The position numbers were made by a program, and so were the translations under genes. This document shows positions 35,662 to 43,975 of a DNA stretch of 64,000 nucleotides, piece after piece; position 1 is the first letter of the stretch, and each line of letters begins with the position of its first letter. The notes below the pieces were generated by a model. The model did no database searches, had not been told where the DNA came from, and saw only the letters and a list, made by a program, of their open reading frames with translations. The DNA comes from Rhodococcus koreensis (GTDB lineage: Bacteria; Actinomycetota; Actinomycetes; Mycobacteriales; Mycobacteriaceae), in NCBI RefSeq assembly GCF_900105905.1, contig NZ_FNSV01000005.1:1736001-1800000 (forward strand). The letters are read 5' to 3'.

Positions 35662-36123
35662 GTGTCGATCTATGCCGCCTACGGGTCCAACATGCATCCC
35701 GAGCAGATGTTGCAGCGCTGCCCTCATTCGCCGATGGCGGGGACGGGCTGGCTGCACGGCTGGCGACTGACGTTCAGTGGCGGGGACATCGGCTGGGAGG
35801 GCGCACTCGCCACCGTGGTCGAGGACCCCGATTCCAAGGTGTTCGTCGTGCTGTACGACGTCCCCGAGGAGGACGAGGTCAGCCTCGACCGATGGGAGGG
35901 CTCCGAACTCGGCATCCACCGCAAGATCCGCGTCCGCGTGGACACCGTCGGCGAACCGGAACTCGCCTGGTTGTACGTGCTCGACGCGTACGAGGGCGGC
36001 CTGCCGTCGGCCCGCTACCTCGGGGTGATGGCCGACGCCGCGGAGATCGCCGGGGCCCCCGCCGACTACGTGCGCGACCTGCGTACCCGCAACAGCCGCA
36101 ACGTCGGACCGGGCACCGAATAG
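35662..36123 (+). CDS. Gamma-glutamylcyclotransferase-like protein (Rv3304-like)
   Basis: A 153-residue protein with the AIG2/GGCT fold, which releases 5-oxoproline from gamma-glutamyl compounds. The substrate loop YAAYGSNMHPEQM is at the N-terminus. VLYDVPEEDEVSLDRWEGSELGIHRKIRV carries the acidic catalytic region, and PSARYLGVMADAAEIAGAPADYV matches the family's C-terminal helix. Actinobacterial members have no glutathione substrate, so mycothiol-related or other gamma-glutamyl amines are more likely. It converges on amiA1 across a strong hairpin. Confidence 0.82.
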   Translation: MSIYAAYGSNMHPEQMLQRCPHSPMAGTGWLHGWRLTFSGGDIGWEGALATVVEDPDSKVFVVLYDVPEEDEVSLDRWEGSELGIHRKIRVRVDTVGEPELAWLYVLDAYEGGLPSARYLGVMADAAEIAGAPADYVRDLRTRNSRNVGPGTE

Positions 36124-36140
36124 CACCGCCCGGCAGAACC

Positions 36141-36172
36141 GCCTGGTGCTGCGCCTCAGCCCAGCACCAGGC
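36141..36172. terminator. Bidirectional terminator between the GGCT-like gene and amiA1
   Basis: GCCTGGTGCTG (36141-36151), a 10-nt loop and CAGCACCAGGC (36162-36172) form a perfect 11-bp stem between convergent genes. The distal arm overlaps the last codons of amiA1. Confidence 0.7.
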
Positions 36173-37307
36173 TCGACAGCACCCGCACCCCGACGCCGAG
36201 CGCCCGCTCGTCCAGATCGAACGTGGGCTGGTGGATGTCGAGTTGCTCGCCGACGCCCGACCAGACGCCGAGCCGGGCCATCGCGCCGGGCACCTCTTCG
36301 AGATACCAGGAGAAGTCCTCGCCGCCGCCCGACTGCGGCGTGTCGGCGAGGGCGTCCGGGCCGACGGTGCGGATCGCGTCCTCGAACATGCGCGTCGACA
36401 CCTCGTCGTTGACGACGGGCGGGACGCCGCGGCGGTAGTTCAGCTGATACCGCACCCCGGTGGGCGCCAGGAGTCCGTGGACGATCTCCCGGACCAGCGG
36501 CTCGAGCATCTCCCACGTCTCGTGATCGCCGGTCCGCACGGTGCCGGTCATCATGCCGGTCTGCGGGATGGCGTTCGGGGCCCGGCCGGCGCTCACGGCG
36601 CCCCACACCATGACGGTGCCGGTCCGCGGGTCGATCCGCCTGCTGAGCATGCCCGGCAGTCCGGTGACGACGGTTCCCAGTGCGAACACGAGGTCGGTGG
36701 TCAGGTGCGGACGCGACGTGTGGCCGCCCGGCGAGTCGAGCACGACCTCGATCGTGTCGGCCGCGGACGTGATCGCGCCCAGTCGCACCCCGACCCGCCC
36801 GGCCGCGAGCCGCGGATCGCAGTGGAGGGCGAAGATCCGCGACACACCCTCGAGCCGTCCGGCCGCGACGACCTCCAGCGCACCGCCCGGCATGACCTCC
36901 TCGGCCGGCTGGAAGATGAGCCGGACACCCACCGGCAGGTCGGGGATCTCGCTGAGGGCGAGACCGGTTCCCAGCAGGATGGTGGTGTGCGCGTCGTGCC
37001 CGCACGCGTGCGACACGCCCGGCACCGTCGACGAGTACGTGGCACCGGTGAGTTCCTGGAGCGGGAGCGCGTCCATGTCGGCGCGCAACGCGATGCGGGG
37101 ACCGTCCGACGGCCCGAGATCGCACGTGAGCCCCGTTCCCCCGGGCAGCAGTTCGGGTGACAGTCCCGCCGCGGCCAGGCGGGTCGCCACGAATTCCGTC
37201 GTCGCGTACTCGTGTCGCGCGAGTTCGGGATTGGCGTGGATGTGCCGCCGCCACTGGGACAGTTCGTCGGTGTGAGCGAGAATCCATTTGTCGACTGCCG
37301 CGTTCAC
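36156..37307 (-). CDS. amiA1: M20-family amidohydrolase AmiA1
   Basis: A 383-residue zinc amidohydrolase of the M20D (hippurate hydrolase/IAA-amino-acid hydrolase) branch that cleaves N-acyl amino acids or related amides. Metal-site motifs are HANPELARHEYATTEF, ALRADMDALPLQE (bridging Asp), SHACGHDAHTTILLGTG (His and Glu ligands), LIFQPAEEVMPGGALEV, and the C-terminal SGGGEDFSWYLEEVPGAM (last His/Glu ligand region). The start overlaps amiB1's stop by 4 bp, so the pair is coupled, as in Rv3305c-Rv3306c. The physiological substrate is unknown. Confidence 0.9.
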   Translation of the reverse strand: MNAAVDKWILAHTDELSQWRRHIHANPELARHEYATTEFVATRLAAAGLSPELLPGGTGLTCDLGPSDGPRIALRADMDALPLQELTGATYSSTVPGVSHACGHDAHTTILLGTGLALSEIPDLPVGVRLIFQPAEEVMPGGALEVVAAGRLEGVSRIFALHCDPRLAAGRVGVRLGAITSAADTIEVVLDSPGGHTSRPHLTTDLVFALGTVVTGLPGMLSRRIDPRTGTVMVWGAVSAGRAPNAIPQTGMMTGTVRTGDHETWEMLEPLVREIVHGLLAPTGVRYQLNYRRGVPPVVNDEVSTRMFEDAIRTVGPDALADTPQSGGGEDFSWYLEEVPGAMARLGVWSGVGEQLDIHQPTFDLDERALGVGVRVLSSLVLG

Positions 37308-38464
37308 CGGCGATCAACTCCTTCCAACAGCCGCACCCGCTGTTCGTCGTCCGTCGCAGCGCGAACCGCCGTGCGAGCCAGGGCAATCGCTCCGTCGATC
37401 ACGGCCAGGTCGGCGGATTCGGTGATGCACGCCGCCGCGAACTGCGGCTGATGCGTCACCGCACCTCCCGAGTCGAGGCCGATGATCGGGTGAATTCCGG
37501 GCAGGACGTTGGTGACGTTGCCCATGTCGGTGCTGCCCAGCGGGCGGACACCTTCCCATTCGAGCGGCAACGGCGTCCGTCCCATGTCGAGGATCTGCTC
37601 CCGGTACGTCGCCACCAGCCAGGGGTCCGGTGTCAGTTCCGTGTACGTGGGCGACACCGTGCGGATCTCGTGGGTACACCCGGTGGCGAGTGCCCCGGCC
37701 GCGAAGCACGCTTCCGCGCGGGCCGTCAGCTCGGACAGCGCCCACGCCGTCTCGGCGCGCAGGTAGTACAGCATTTCGGAGCGGGCGGGAACGATGTTGG
37801 GCGCGGTGCCGCCGTCGGAGACGATGCCGTGGATCTGCTGTCCCGGCGAGAGATGTTGGCGCAGCAGGCCGATACCGACCTGGGCGACGGTCGCGGCGTC
37901 GGCGGCGTTGCGCCCGAACTCCGGCGCCGCCGAGGCGTGCGCTTCGCGGCCGTTGAACGTGACCGCGATGTCGGCCAGCGCGAGCGACGTCGCTCCTGTG
38001 ATGTCGATCGGACCCGGATGCACCATCAGTGCGGCCGCGACCCCGTCGAAGACACCCTTCTCGAGCATGGCGATCTTCCCGCCGCCGCTCTCCTCCGCGG
38101 GCGTCCCGATGACCCGCACCGTGATCCCGAGCCGTTCGGCCACCGTGGCGAGCGCGACTCCGGCGCCGACCGCGGACGCCGCGATGATGTTGTGCCCGCA
38201 CGCGTGCCCGATCTCCGGCAGCGCGTCGTATTCGGCGCAGATGCCGATGACGAGGTCGCCGCTGCCGAATGTGGCGTCGAACGCCGTCGGCAGGTCCGCG
38301 ATGCCCGTGCGCACGTCGAACCCGCTGCGTTTGAGCAGTTCGGTGATCTTCGCGACGCTCCGGAACTCCTCGAACGCGAGTTCCGGTTCGCTGTGGATCG
38401 AATGGGACAGCGCGATCAGATCGGTCTCGATTGACCTGACCGCCGCCTCGACATCCGCATTCAC
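37304..38464 (-). CDS. amiB1: M20-family amidohydrolase AmiB1
   Basis: A 386-residue paralogue of AmiA1, in the p-aminobenzoyl-glutamate hydrolase-like branch. Motifs: HSEPELAFEEF, GICAEYDALPEIGHACGHNIIAASAVGAG (metal ligands), IGTPAEESGGGKIAMLEKGVFDG, and a C-terminal LGSTDMGNVTNVLPGIHPIIG that matches AbgB-like enzymes. The start is a GTG at 38464. A 4-bp overlap with amiA1 implies a two-gene operon; an enoyl-CoA hydratase-like gene reads the same way just upstream (stop 13 bp away) and may be cotranscribed. Confidence 0.9.
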   Translation of the reverse strand: MNADVEAAVRSIETDLIALSHSIHSEPELAFEEFRSVAKITELLKRSGFDVRTGIADLPTAFDATFGSGDLVIGICAEYDALPEIGHACGHNIIAASAVGAGVALATVAERLGITVRVIGTPAEESGGGKIAMLEKGVFDGVAAALMVHPGPIDITGATSLALADIAVTFNGREAHASAAPEFGRNAADAATVAQVGIGLLRQHLSPGQQIHGIVSDGGTAPNIVPARSEMLYYLRAETAWALSELTARAEACFAAGALATGCTHEIRTVSPTYTELTPDPWLVATYREQILDMGRTPLPLEWEGVRPLGSTDMGNVTNVLPGIHPIIGLDSGGAVTHQPQFAAACITESADLAVIDGAIALARTAVRAATDDEQRVRLLEGVDRR

Positions 38465-38476
38465 GTGCTCATTCTC

Positions 38477-39175
38477 TCACCCGAAGCTGAAGTTGCTCTT
38501 GTCCGTCGCCGTGGCGAGCGCGGCGAGGGCGTCGTGATGGATTCCGCGCTTGATCCCGGCCAGGTTGGCGCCGCGGGTCGCGGTGAGCGCGGCGGCCCGT
38601 GTCACAGCGGCGGAGAGGACGGCGTCCCCCTCCTCGATCTGGTCGACGATGCCCGCGGCGAGCGCGTCGGAACCGCCGTAGCGGCGACCGGTCGTCATCG
38701 CCTCGACCGCGGTCTGCTTGGGCAGGCGCGTGTTCAGGAGCGCAGACATCCCGACGGTGAACGGCATGTTCAGCGACACCTCGGGAAGGCAGTAGAAGCC
38801 GCGGTCGGCGCGCATCGCCCGGAAGTCGTGCGACGTGGCGAGCATTGCGCCGGCACCGAAAGCGTGCCCCCGGACGGCGGCGACGGTGGCCATCGGGAAC
38901 GCGAGCAGGCGGCTGTAGATCGTGTGCACGCGGTCGAGGTAGTCCGGGAGCTTGTCCGTGTTGGTAAAGATCCACGTGGTGTCCAGACCGTTCGTGAAGA
39001 ATTTGCCCGTCGCGGTCGTCACCAGCGCTGCGGGACCCTCGTGGGCTTCGACCTCGTCGAGCGCGGCGTGGGTGGCGTCGATCCAATCCGGGTGGAAGCG
39101 GTTCTCGTTGTCCGTCTCGCCCTCGGTACCGAGGTACAGGATGAATACGTCGCCGTCGCGATCGAGATAGGGCAT
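38477..39175 (-). CDS. Enoyl-CoA hydratase/isomerase-like protein
   Basis: A 232-residue crotonase-superfamily protein, shorter than the usual 255-265. Visible are ALVTTATGKFFTNGLDTTW (first oxyanion-hole strand), FPMATVAAVRGHAFGAGAMLATSHDFRAMRADRGFYCLPEVSLNMPFTVG (the central signature, with Glu in LPEVSL at the catalytic position) and a truncated C-terminal helix region ending KSNFSFG. It resembles plant/peroxisomal-type delta3-delta2-enoyl-CoA isomerases. It diverges from deoD across 20 bp. The -10 box at 39183-39188 makes it leaderless. Confidence 0.8.
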   Translation of the reverse strand: MPYLDRDGDVFILYLGTEGETDNENRFHPDWIDATHAALDEVEAHEGPAALVTTATGKFFTNGLDTTWIFTNTDKLPDYLDRVHTIYSRLLAFPMATVAAVRGHAFGAGAMLATSHDFRAMRADRGFYCLPEVSLNMPFTVGMSALLNTRLPKQTAVEAMTTGRRYGGSDALAAGIVDQIEEGDAVLSAAVTRAAALTATRGANLAGIKRGIHHDALAALATATDKSNFSFG

Positions 39176-39182
39176 GAGTGGA

Positions 39183-39188
39183 AGACTA
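39183..39188 (-). promoter_or_regulatory. -10 box of the enoyl-CoA hydratase-like gene (leaderless)
   Basis: On the minus strand, TAGTCT ends 7 nt before the ATG at 39175. It lies in the 20-bp gap shared with the divergent deoD start. Confidence 0.5.
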
Positions 39189-39195
39189 TCGCCTC

Positions 39196-39978
39196 ATGGG
39201 AACGCCAGACGCCGCGGCCGCCGCGCTCGCCGCGCACACGAACTGCGCCGAACACTCGATCGCCGTCGTCCTCGGATCGGGGTGGAATGCCGCCGCCGAC
39301 CGGTTCGGCGAATCACTCTGCACCGTCCCGATGGCCGACCTCCCGGGGTTCACCCCGCCGTCCGCCGCGGGACACGCCGGAACGATCCGCTCCGTGGAGG
39401 TGGGCGGCAAACGGATCCTCGTCCTGCTCGGCCGCACCCACGCCTACGAGGGCCATCCGCTGTCGTCCGTCGTCCACCCGGTGCGCACGGCCATCGCCGC
39501 CGGGGCGTCGACCGTCATCCTGACGAACGCCGCAGGCGGGATCCGCGAGGACTTCACCGTCGGACAGCCGGTGCTGATCAGCGATCACCTCAACCTCACG
39601 GCCCGGTCACCACTCGTGGGCGCCGAGTTCGTGGACCTCGTCGACGCGTACGACCCCGAACTGCGGGCCCTCGCCCGCGACATCGACGGTTCGCTCAGCG
39701 AAGGCGTCTACGCCGGTCTGCCGGGCCCGCACTACGAGACCCCGGCCGAGATCCGCATGCTGCGGACGATCGGCGCCGACCTCGTCGGCATGTCCACGGT
39801 CCACGAGACGATCGCAGCGCGGGCGCTCGGCGCCCGGGTCCTCGGGATCTCGATGGTGACGAACCTCGCGGCGGGCATCACCGGCGAGCACCTGAACCAC
39901 GAGGAGGTCCTCGCCGCCGGCCGGGCGTCCGCCGATCGCATGGGCGGGCTCCTGCGAGAACTGGTGGAGCGCTTGTGA
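39196..39978 (+). CDS. deoD: Purine-nucleoside phosphorylase
   Basis: A 260-residue trimeric-type (PNP class II) purine nucleoside phosphorylase that splits inosine and guanosine with phosphate. [15 protein letters not shown] is the phosphate loop, [21 protein letters not shown] follows, [11 protein letters not shown] is the purine site entrance, [33 protein letters not shown] is the central signature, and SMVTNLAAG precedes the last helix. ATG 39196 gives the usual N-terminal length; GTG 39178 is an in-frame alternative. The stop overlaps the pmmB GTG, as in Rv3307-Rv3308. Confidence 0.92.
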   Translation: MGTPDAAAAALAAHTNCAEHSIAVVLGSGWNAAADRFGESLCTVPMADLPGFTPPSAAGHAGTIRSVEVGGKRILVLLGRTHAYEGHPLSSVVHPVRTAIAAGASTVILTNAAGGIREDFTVGQPVLISDHLNLTARSPLVGAEFVDLVDAYDPELRALARDIDGSLSEGVYAGLPGPHYETPAEIRMLRTIGADLVGMSTVHETIAARALGARVLGISMVTNLAAGITGEHLNHEEVLAAGRASADRMGGLLRELVERL

Positions 39979-41564
39979 ACGATCCGATCGCGGACTGGAT
40001 CGACGCCGACCCCGACCCCGGCACGCGGGCGGAACTCGCGAACCTGTCCGCCGACGAGCTCGCCGACCGCTTCGCCGCGCCGCTGAGTTTCGGGACCGCA
40101 GGACTGCGCGGGCCGGTGCGGGCGGGCCCGAACGGCATGAACCTCGCCGTCGTGATTCGCACGACCGCCGGGCTGGGCGCATGGCTGAAAGATCGCTGCC
40201 TGGGCGGCTCCACCGTCGTCGTCGGGCGCGACGCGCGGCACGGATCGGAGAAGTTCGCCGTCGCCGCCGCGGAAGTGCTGGCGGGCGCGGGATTCTCGGT
40301 CGTCCTCCTCCCCCGGCCCCTGCCCACCCCGATCGTCGCGTTTGCGGTCCGCCGCCTCCGGGCCGCCGCCGGCGTGCAGATCACCGCCTCCCACAATCCC
40401 GCCGCCGACAACGGGTACAAGGTCTACCTCGACGGCGGCGCCCAGTTGATCTCGCCGTCCGACCGGGAGATCGAGGCGGCGATCACAAGGATCGGGCGGG
40501 CGGATCTCGTTCCCCGGATCCCGGTGACCCCGGCGTCCGAGGAACTCCTCGACCGTTACGTCGACCGGGTCGCGTCCCTGCCGAGGGGCGGGTCGCGATC
40601 CGTGCGGATCGCGCTCACCGCCATGCACGGCGTCGGCGGCGAGACCGCGCTCGCCGCACTGAAATCCGCCGGGTTCACCGACGTCCACACCGTCGCCGCG
40701 CAGTTCGACCCCGACCCGGACTTCCCGACCGTCGAGTTCCCCAATCCCGAGGAGCCGGGCGCCTCGGACGCCGTACTCGCGCTCGCCGCAGACGTCGACG
40801 CCGACCTCGCGCTGGCCCTCGACCCCGACGCGGACCGATGCGCGGTCGGTGTACGCGGGCCGGACGGCTGGCGGATGCTCCGCGGAGACGAGACGGGGGT
40901 CCTGCTCGGCGACCACGTCCTCGCATCCGCCCCGGCGGATTCACTCGTCGCGACGACGATCGTCTCGTCGGCACTCCTCGGGAAGCTCGCCGCGGCCCGC
41001 GGCGCCCGCTTCGCCCGGACTCTCACCGGCTTCAAGTGGCTCGTCCGGGCGGGCGAGGGTCTCGTGTACGCATACGAGGAGGCGATCGGTCACTGCGTCG
41101 ACCCGGAGTCGGTGCGCGACAAGGACGGTATCTCCGCGGCGGTGGTGGCCGCCGACCTCGCGGCCACCCTGCGGGCGGACGGGGCGACACTCCTCGACCG
41201 GCTGGACGAGTACGCGCTCGAATTCGGGTTGCACGCCGGAGACCAGGTGTCGCGCCGCGTCACCGACCTCGCCGACATCACCGCGATGATGCGCCGGCTG
41301 CGGGCGGACCTGCCGGCCGAACTGGCCGGTGAGCCCGTCGAGGCCACCGATCTGGCGGAACTGCGCGGGCAGTCCCGGACCGACGCCGTCGTCCTCGCCG
41401 GGTCGACGGTCCGGGTGGTCGTGCGCCCCTCCGGGACCGAACCCAAGCTCAAGGGCTACCTGGAGGTGGTCGTCCCGGTGCCGGATCGGTCGGCGCTACC
41501 CACGGCGCGCGAGACGGCCGCGACGCGGTTGAACCTGTTGCGCGAGTTCGCCGAAGCCCTGTAG
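39975..41564 (+). CDS. pmmB: Phosphohexomutase/phosphopentomutase-type enzyme PmmB
   Basis: A 529-residue alpha-D-phosphohexomutase. [18 protein letters not shown] opens the protein, the phosphoserine loop is [17 protein letters not shown], the Mg2+ loop is [13 protein letters not shown], and the phosphate-binding C-terminal loop is [15 protein letters not shown]. Annotated as phosphomannomutase in M. tuberculosis, but linkage to deoD suggests phosphopentomutase activity on ribose-1-phosphate released by DeoD. The GTG at 39975 overlaps the deoD stop (GTGA); the frame is open far upstream only because it runs antiparallel to nothing coding in that phase. It converges on upp with an 8-bp gap. 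Confidence 0.9.
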   Translation: MNDPIADWIDADPDPGTRAELANLSADELADRFAAPLSFGTAGLRGPVRAGPNGMNLAVVIRTTAGLGAWLKDRCLGGSTVVVGRDARHGSEKFAVAAAEVLAGAGFSVVLLPRPLPTPIVAFAVRRLRAAAGVQITASHNPAADNGYKVYLDGGAQLISPSDREIEAAITRIGRADLVPRIPVTPASEELLDRYVDRVASLPRGGSRSVRIALTAMHGVGGETALAALKSAGFTDVHTVAAQFDPDPDFPTVEFPNPEEPGASDAVLALAADVDADLALALDPDADRCAVGVRGPDGWRMLRGDETGVLLGDHVLASAPADSLVATTIVSSALLGKLAAARGARFARTLTGFKWLVRAGEGLVYAYEEAIGHCVDPESVRDKDGISAAVVAADLAATLRADGATLLDRLDEYALEFGLHAGDQVSRRVTDLADITAMMRRLRADLPAELAGEPVEATDLAELRGQSRTDAVVLAGSTVRVVVRPSGTEPKLKGYLEVVVPVPDRSALPTARETAATRLNLLREFAEAL

Positions 41565-41572
41565 CCGAGGCG

Positions 41573-42196
41573 TCAGCGCGGCCCGAACTGGCGGTCACCG
41601 GCGTCGCCGAGGCCGGGCACGATGAACGCGTCCCCGTTCAGTCCCTCGTCGACTGCCGCGGTGACGAGTCGCACGGGATGGCCGGACGCCGTGAGGGCGG
41701 CAACCCCTTCGGGCGCCGCGACGACGCACACGGCGGTGACGTCCGTGGCGCCGCGGGCGACGAGCAGGTCGATCGTGTGCACCATCGAACCGCCGGTGGC
41801 CAGCATGGGGTCGAGGACGTACACCGGGATGCCGGACAGGTCCGCGGGGAGCGACTCGAGATACGGCACCGGCAGATGCGTATCTTCGTCGCGGGCCATG
41901 CCGACGAAACCGACTCGCGCCTGCGGGATCAGGCTGCTGGCCTGCTCGACCATGCCCAGCCCGGCGCGCAGGACAGGAACGAGTAGCGGCGGATGGCTGA
42001 GCCGCACCCCGTCGGTGGTCGCGATGGGGGTGACCACGTCGAACGTGTCGACCGGAGCCTCGCGCATCGCCTCGTACACCAGCATGTGCGTCAGCCTTCG
42101 CAAGGCGGCACGAAATGTGGCATTGTCGCTGCGCGCATCGCGCATCGTGGTCAGGAGGACTGCTGCGAGCGGGTGGTCGACGACGTGCGTGTTCAT
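41573..42196 (-). CDS. upp: Uracil phosphoribosyltransferase
   Basis: A 207-residue enzyme that makes UMP from uracil and PRPP. N-terminal [63 protein letters not shown], the PRPP loop [21 protein letters not shown], and the C-terminal [12 protein letters not shown] (uracil-binding loop) are all present. ATG 42196 follows a -10 box by 6 nt and is therefore likely leaderless. The TnpB element ends about 110 bp upstream of this promoter. Confidence 0.94.
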   Translation of the reverse strand: MNTHVVDHPLAAVLLTTMRDARSDNATFRAALRRLTHMLVYEAMREAPVDTFDVVTPIATTDGVRLSHPPLLVPVLRAGLGMVEQASSLIPQARVGFVGMARDEDTHLPVPYLESLPADLSGIPVYVLDPMLATGGSMVHTIDLLVARGATDVTAVCVVAAPEGVAALTASGHPVRLVTAAVDEGLNGDAFIVPGLGDAGDRQFGPR

Positions 42197-42202
42197 GCTC
42201 GA

Positions 42203-42208
42203 AGAATA
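42203..42208 (-). promoter_or_regulatory. -10 box of upp (leaderless)
   Basis: On the minus strand, TATTCT ends 6 nt before the upp ATG at 42196. Confidence 0.55.
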
Positions 42209-42305
42209 AGGGGGCGCGCGTCGAGATTTCGCAGGAGCGCAATTCTCGGCGAATCGGGGGGTGGAACCGGATCGGTGTCCCCCCGCGTCCAATATGGTGA
42301 CCGGT

Positions 42306-42480
42306 TTGACGTCCTCTCGGCCGTGAACGACCGAGATTCCCCTCGGGACTCACGTCTCGAGGTTCCTGTTTCACCGACAGTCGCCGCCCCACACGTTATG
42401 TGCGAGGTGGTCTCACACCGTCTCCGCAGGCTGCCACCGTCAGTCCGACGGCCAAAATATTCTTAGCGGCGTTCACGTCC
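42306..42480 (-). ncRNA. Predicted omega/reRNA at the 3' end of tnpB
   Basis: TnpB proteins use an RNA formed from the 3' part of tnpB and the right element end, with the guide taken from flanking DNA. Here the strand-matched region runs through the tnpB stop (42396) to the hairpin 42322-42354 (CGTGA/TCACG outer stem, CCGAG/CTCGG inner stem) and TCAA at 42309-42306. The predicted guide begins with ACCGGTCACCATATTG on the minus strand just beyond. The 5' end is approximate. This is position and structure inference only. Confidence 0.4.
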
Positions 42481-43538
42481 CGGTCGTGGACGGCGCCGCA
42501 TCGGCACGTCCACTCCCGCACGTCCAGCGGCATCGTCGACGCGATCTCCCCACACACCGAGCAGGTCTTCGACGACGGACAGAACCGGTCGATCGCCACC
42601 ACCCGGCGCCCGTACCAGGCGGCCTTGTACTCGAGCATCGACCGGAACTCGGACCACCCCGCATCCGAGATCGCCCGAGACAACGACCGATTCTTCACCA
42701 TATTCCGCACACTCAGATCCTCGATGGCGATCACTTGATTTTCGCGCACCAGCCGAGTGGAAAGTTTGTGCAGATAATCGCGGCGACGATCGGCGATCCG
42801 ACCATGAATCTTCGCGACCTTCAGTCGAGCCTTGACCCGGTTCCGGGACCCCTTCTCCTTCTTGGCCAGCACCCGCTGCGCTTTCGCCAGCCGCTCACGG
42901 TCCCTGCGCTCGTGGCGCGGGTTGGTGATCTTCTCCCCCGTCGAGAGTGTGTAGAGGCTGGTGATCCCGGCATCGAGCCCGACCACCCGATCGGTCGGCT
43001 CGAGTTCGCTGATGGTGTCCTCGACGAGGATCGAGATGTGGTACTGACCGCGAGCATTGCGCGACACCGTCACCTGCGACGGTGTCACCCCCTCCGGTAG
43101 CGGCCTCGACCACCGGATCTCCAGGGGTTCGGACTGCTTGGCCAACCGGAGCTGCCCGCCGCGGTAGCTGAAGCAGTTCGAGAAGTAGGTCGCCGAATCC
43201 TTCGACTGCCCCTTCCTCTTGAACTGCGGGTAGCCGGCCTGCGTGCGCCAGAACCTCTCGAACGCACCCTGCAACTGCCGCAGCGACTCCTGCAACGGCC
43301 CCTTCGACGGCTCCGCCAACCACTCCGTCTCCGCGTCCCGCTTCCACCCGGTGAGCATCTTCGAGGTGTCGCTGTAGGTGACCCGTCGCTGCTCCTGCGA
43401 CCACGCCCGCGACCTCTCCGCCAACGCCCGGTTGTAGACATACCGGGTACACCCGAACGTCCGAGCAAGCTGTTCCGCCTGCACCGCAGTCGGATAGAAA
43501 CGAAACTTGAACGCCCGCTTCACCACCCTCCCCGCCAT
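42396..43538 (-). CDS. tnpB: TnpB RNA-guided nuclease (IS605 OrfB family)
   Basis: A 380-residue TnpB, the family ancestral to Cas12. N-terminal FKFRFYPTAVQAEQLARTFGCTRYVYNRAL is the OrfB helix-turn-helix region. The RuvC-like core has Asp189 (VVGLDAGITSLY), Glu273 (IAIEDLSVRNM) and Asp354 (HDRDVNAAKNIL), and the inserted zinc ribbon has Cys326, Cys329, Cys345 and Cys347. All catalytic positions are intact, and length and Asp189 position closely match ISDra2 TnpB, so it is probably active. I chose ATG 43538 because the OrfB domain starts there; the frame continues upstream through the element end. Codon use is less GC-extreme than neighbours. Confidence 0.92.
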   Translation of the reverse strand: MAGRVVKRAFKFRFYPTAVQAEQLARTFGCTRYVYNRALAERSRAWSQEQRRVTYSDTSKMLTGWKRDAETEWLAEPSKGPLQESLRQLQGAFERFWRTQAGYPQFKRKGQSKDSATYFSNCFSYRGGQLRLAKQSEPLEIRWSRPLPEGVTPSQVTVSRNARGQYHISILVEDTISELEPTDRVVGLDAGITSLYTLSTGEKITNPRHERRDRERLAKAQRVLAKKEKGSRNRVKARLKVAKIHGRIADRRRDYLHKLSTRLVRENQVIAIEDLSVRNMVKNRSLSRAISDAGWSEFRSMLEYKAAWYGRRVVAIDRFCPSSKTCSVCGEIASTMPLDVREWTCRCGAVHDRDVNAAKNILAVGLTVAACGDGVRPPRT

Positions 43539-43582
43539 AACCCAGACACTAGCCACACAGTCCGACAAACCAGATCGGCTAT

Positions 43583-43602
43583 CCCGGACCTGAAGGACCG
43601 GG
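43583..43602. repeat. Left-end hairpin of the TnpB element
   Basis: CCCGGACC-TGAA-GGACCGGG: an 8-bp stem with one A-A mismatch and a TGAA loop, about 20 nt inside the presumed left end. Mismatched subterminal hairpins are what TnpA recognises in IS200/IS605 elements. Confidence 0.55.
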
Positions 43603-43642
43603 TTTGCGCCGAAAGACTCACGGATCAAATCCGACTGGGGGG

Positions 43643-43973
43643 ATGACGATGAACGACTTGAGGGCGGATACCGCGAGTATTGCCGAGTTCGCGGCCATAG
43701 CCGCGACCATGTCCGTGGAGATGCAGGCCGCGGGTCTCGGGGCCGCCGCCGCGGGACCGCTGCTGCTCGGTCCGGTCTTCGGGGTGATCGGCCGGCGATT
43801 TCGTCGCCGCCTTCGCGACAGCGCACGCCGCGCACCTGGCCTCCATCGAGAAGCTGTCCGGCGTGCTCGGCGGAATCAGCGCGACCGCGCTCGCGAATGC
43901 CGCCGCGTACGAGGGCACCGAGGCGGCCACCACGGCCGCGCTCGCCGCGGACGCGGTCGGGCTGGAGGCCTGA
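43643..43973 (+). pseudogene. EspC-like type VII secretion substrate, frameshifted
   Basis: From ATG 43643 one frame gives MTMNDLRADTASIAEFAAIAATMSVEMQAAG...GPVFGVIG. At about 43791-43794 (GGCCGGCG, one extra C) the sense continues in another frame as GDFVAAFATAHAAHLASIEK, ending EAATTAALAADAVGLEA at 43973. Joined, this is a helical protein of about 109 residues resembling the EspC/PF10824 family of ESX-linked small substrates. As written, translation departs at the shift into Arg-rich nonsense. It starts 20 bp outside the TnpB element and is followed by a second damaged gene. A sequencing error is possible at this single site. Confidence 0.65.
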
Positions 43974-43975
43974 CA

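Larger units (their letters stand above)
42306..43623 (-). mobile_element. TnpB-only IS200/IS605-type element
   Basis: About 1.3 kb containing tnpB and no TnpA (HUH transposase), so it would depend on a TnpA in trans. The left end has an imperfect hairpin (43583-43602), and TTGAT, the same motif used as TAM/target by ISDra2, lies just outside (43624-43628 on the minus strand). At the right end, a two-part hairpin (42322-42354) is followed by TCAA (42309-42306). Such subterminal hairpins without terminal inverted repeats or target duplication are typical of the family. Exact ends are inferred, not proven. The element separates upp from a decayed type VII-like locus. Confidence 0.65.
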
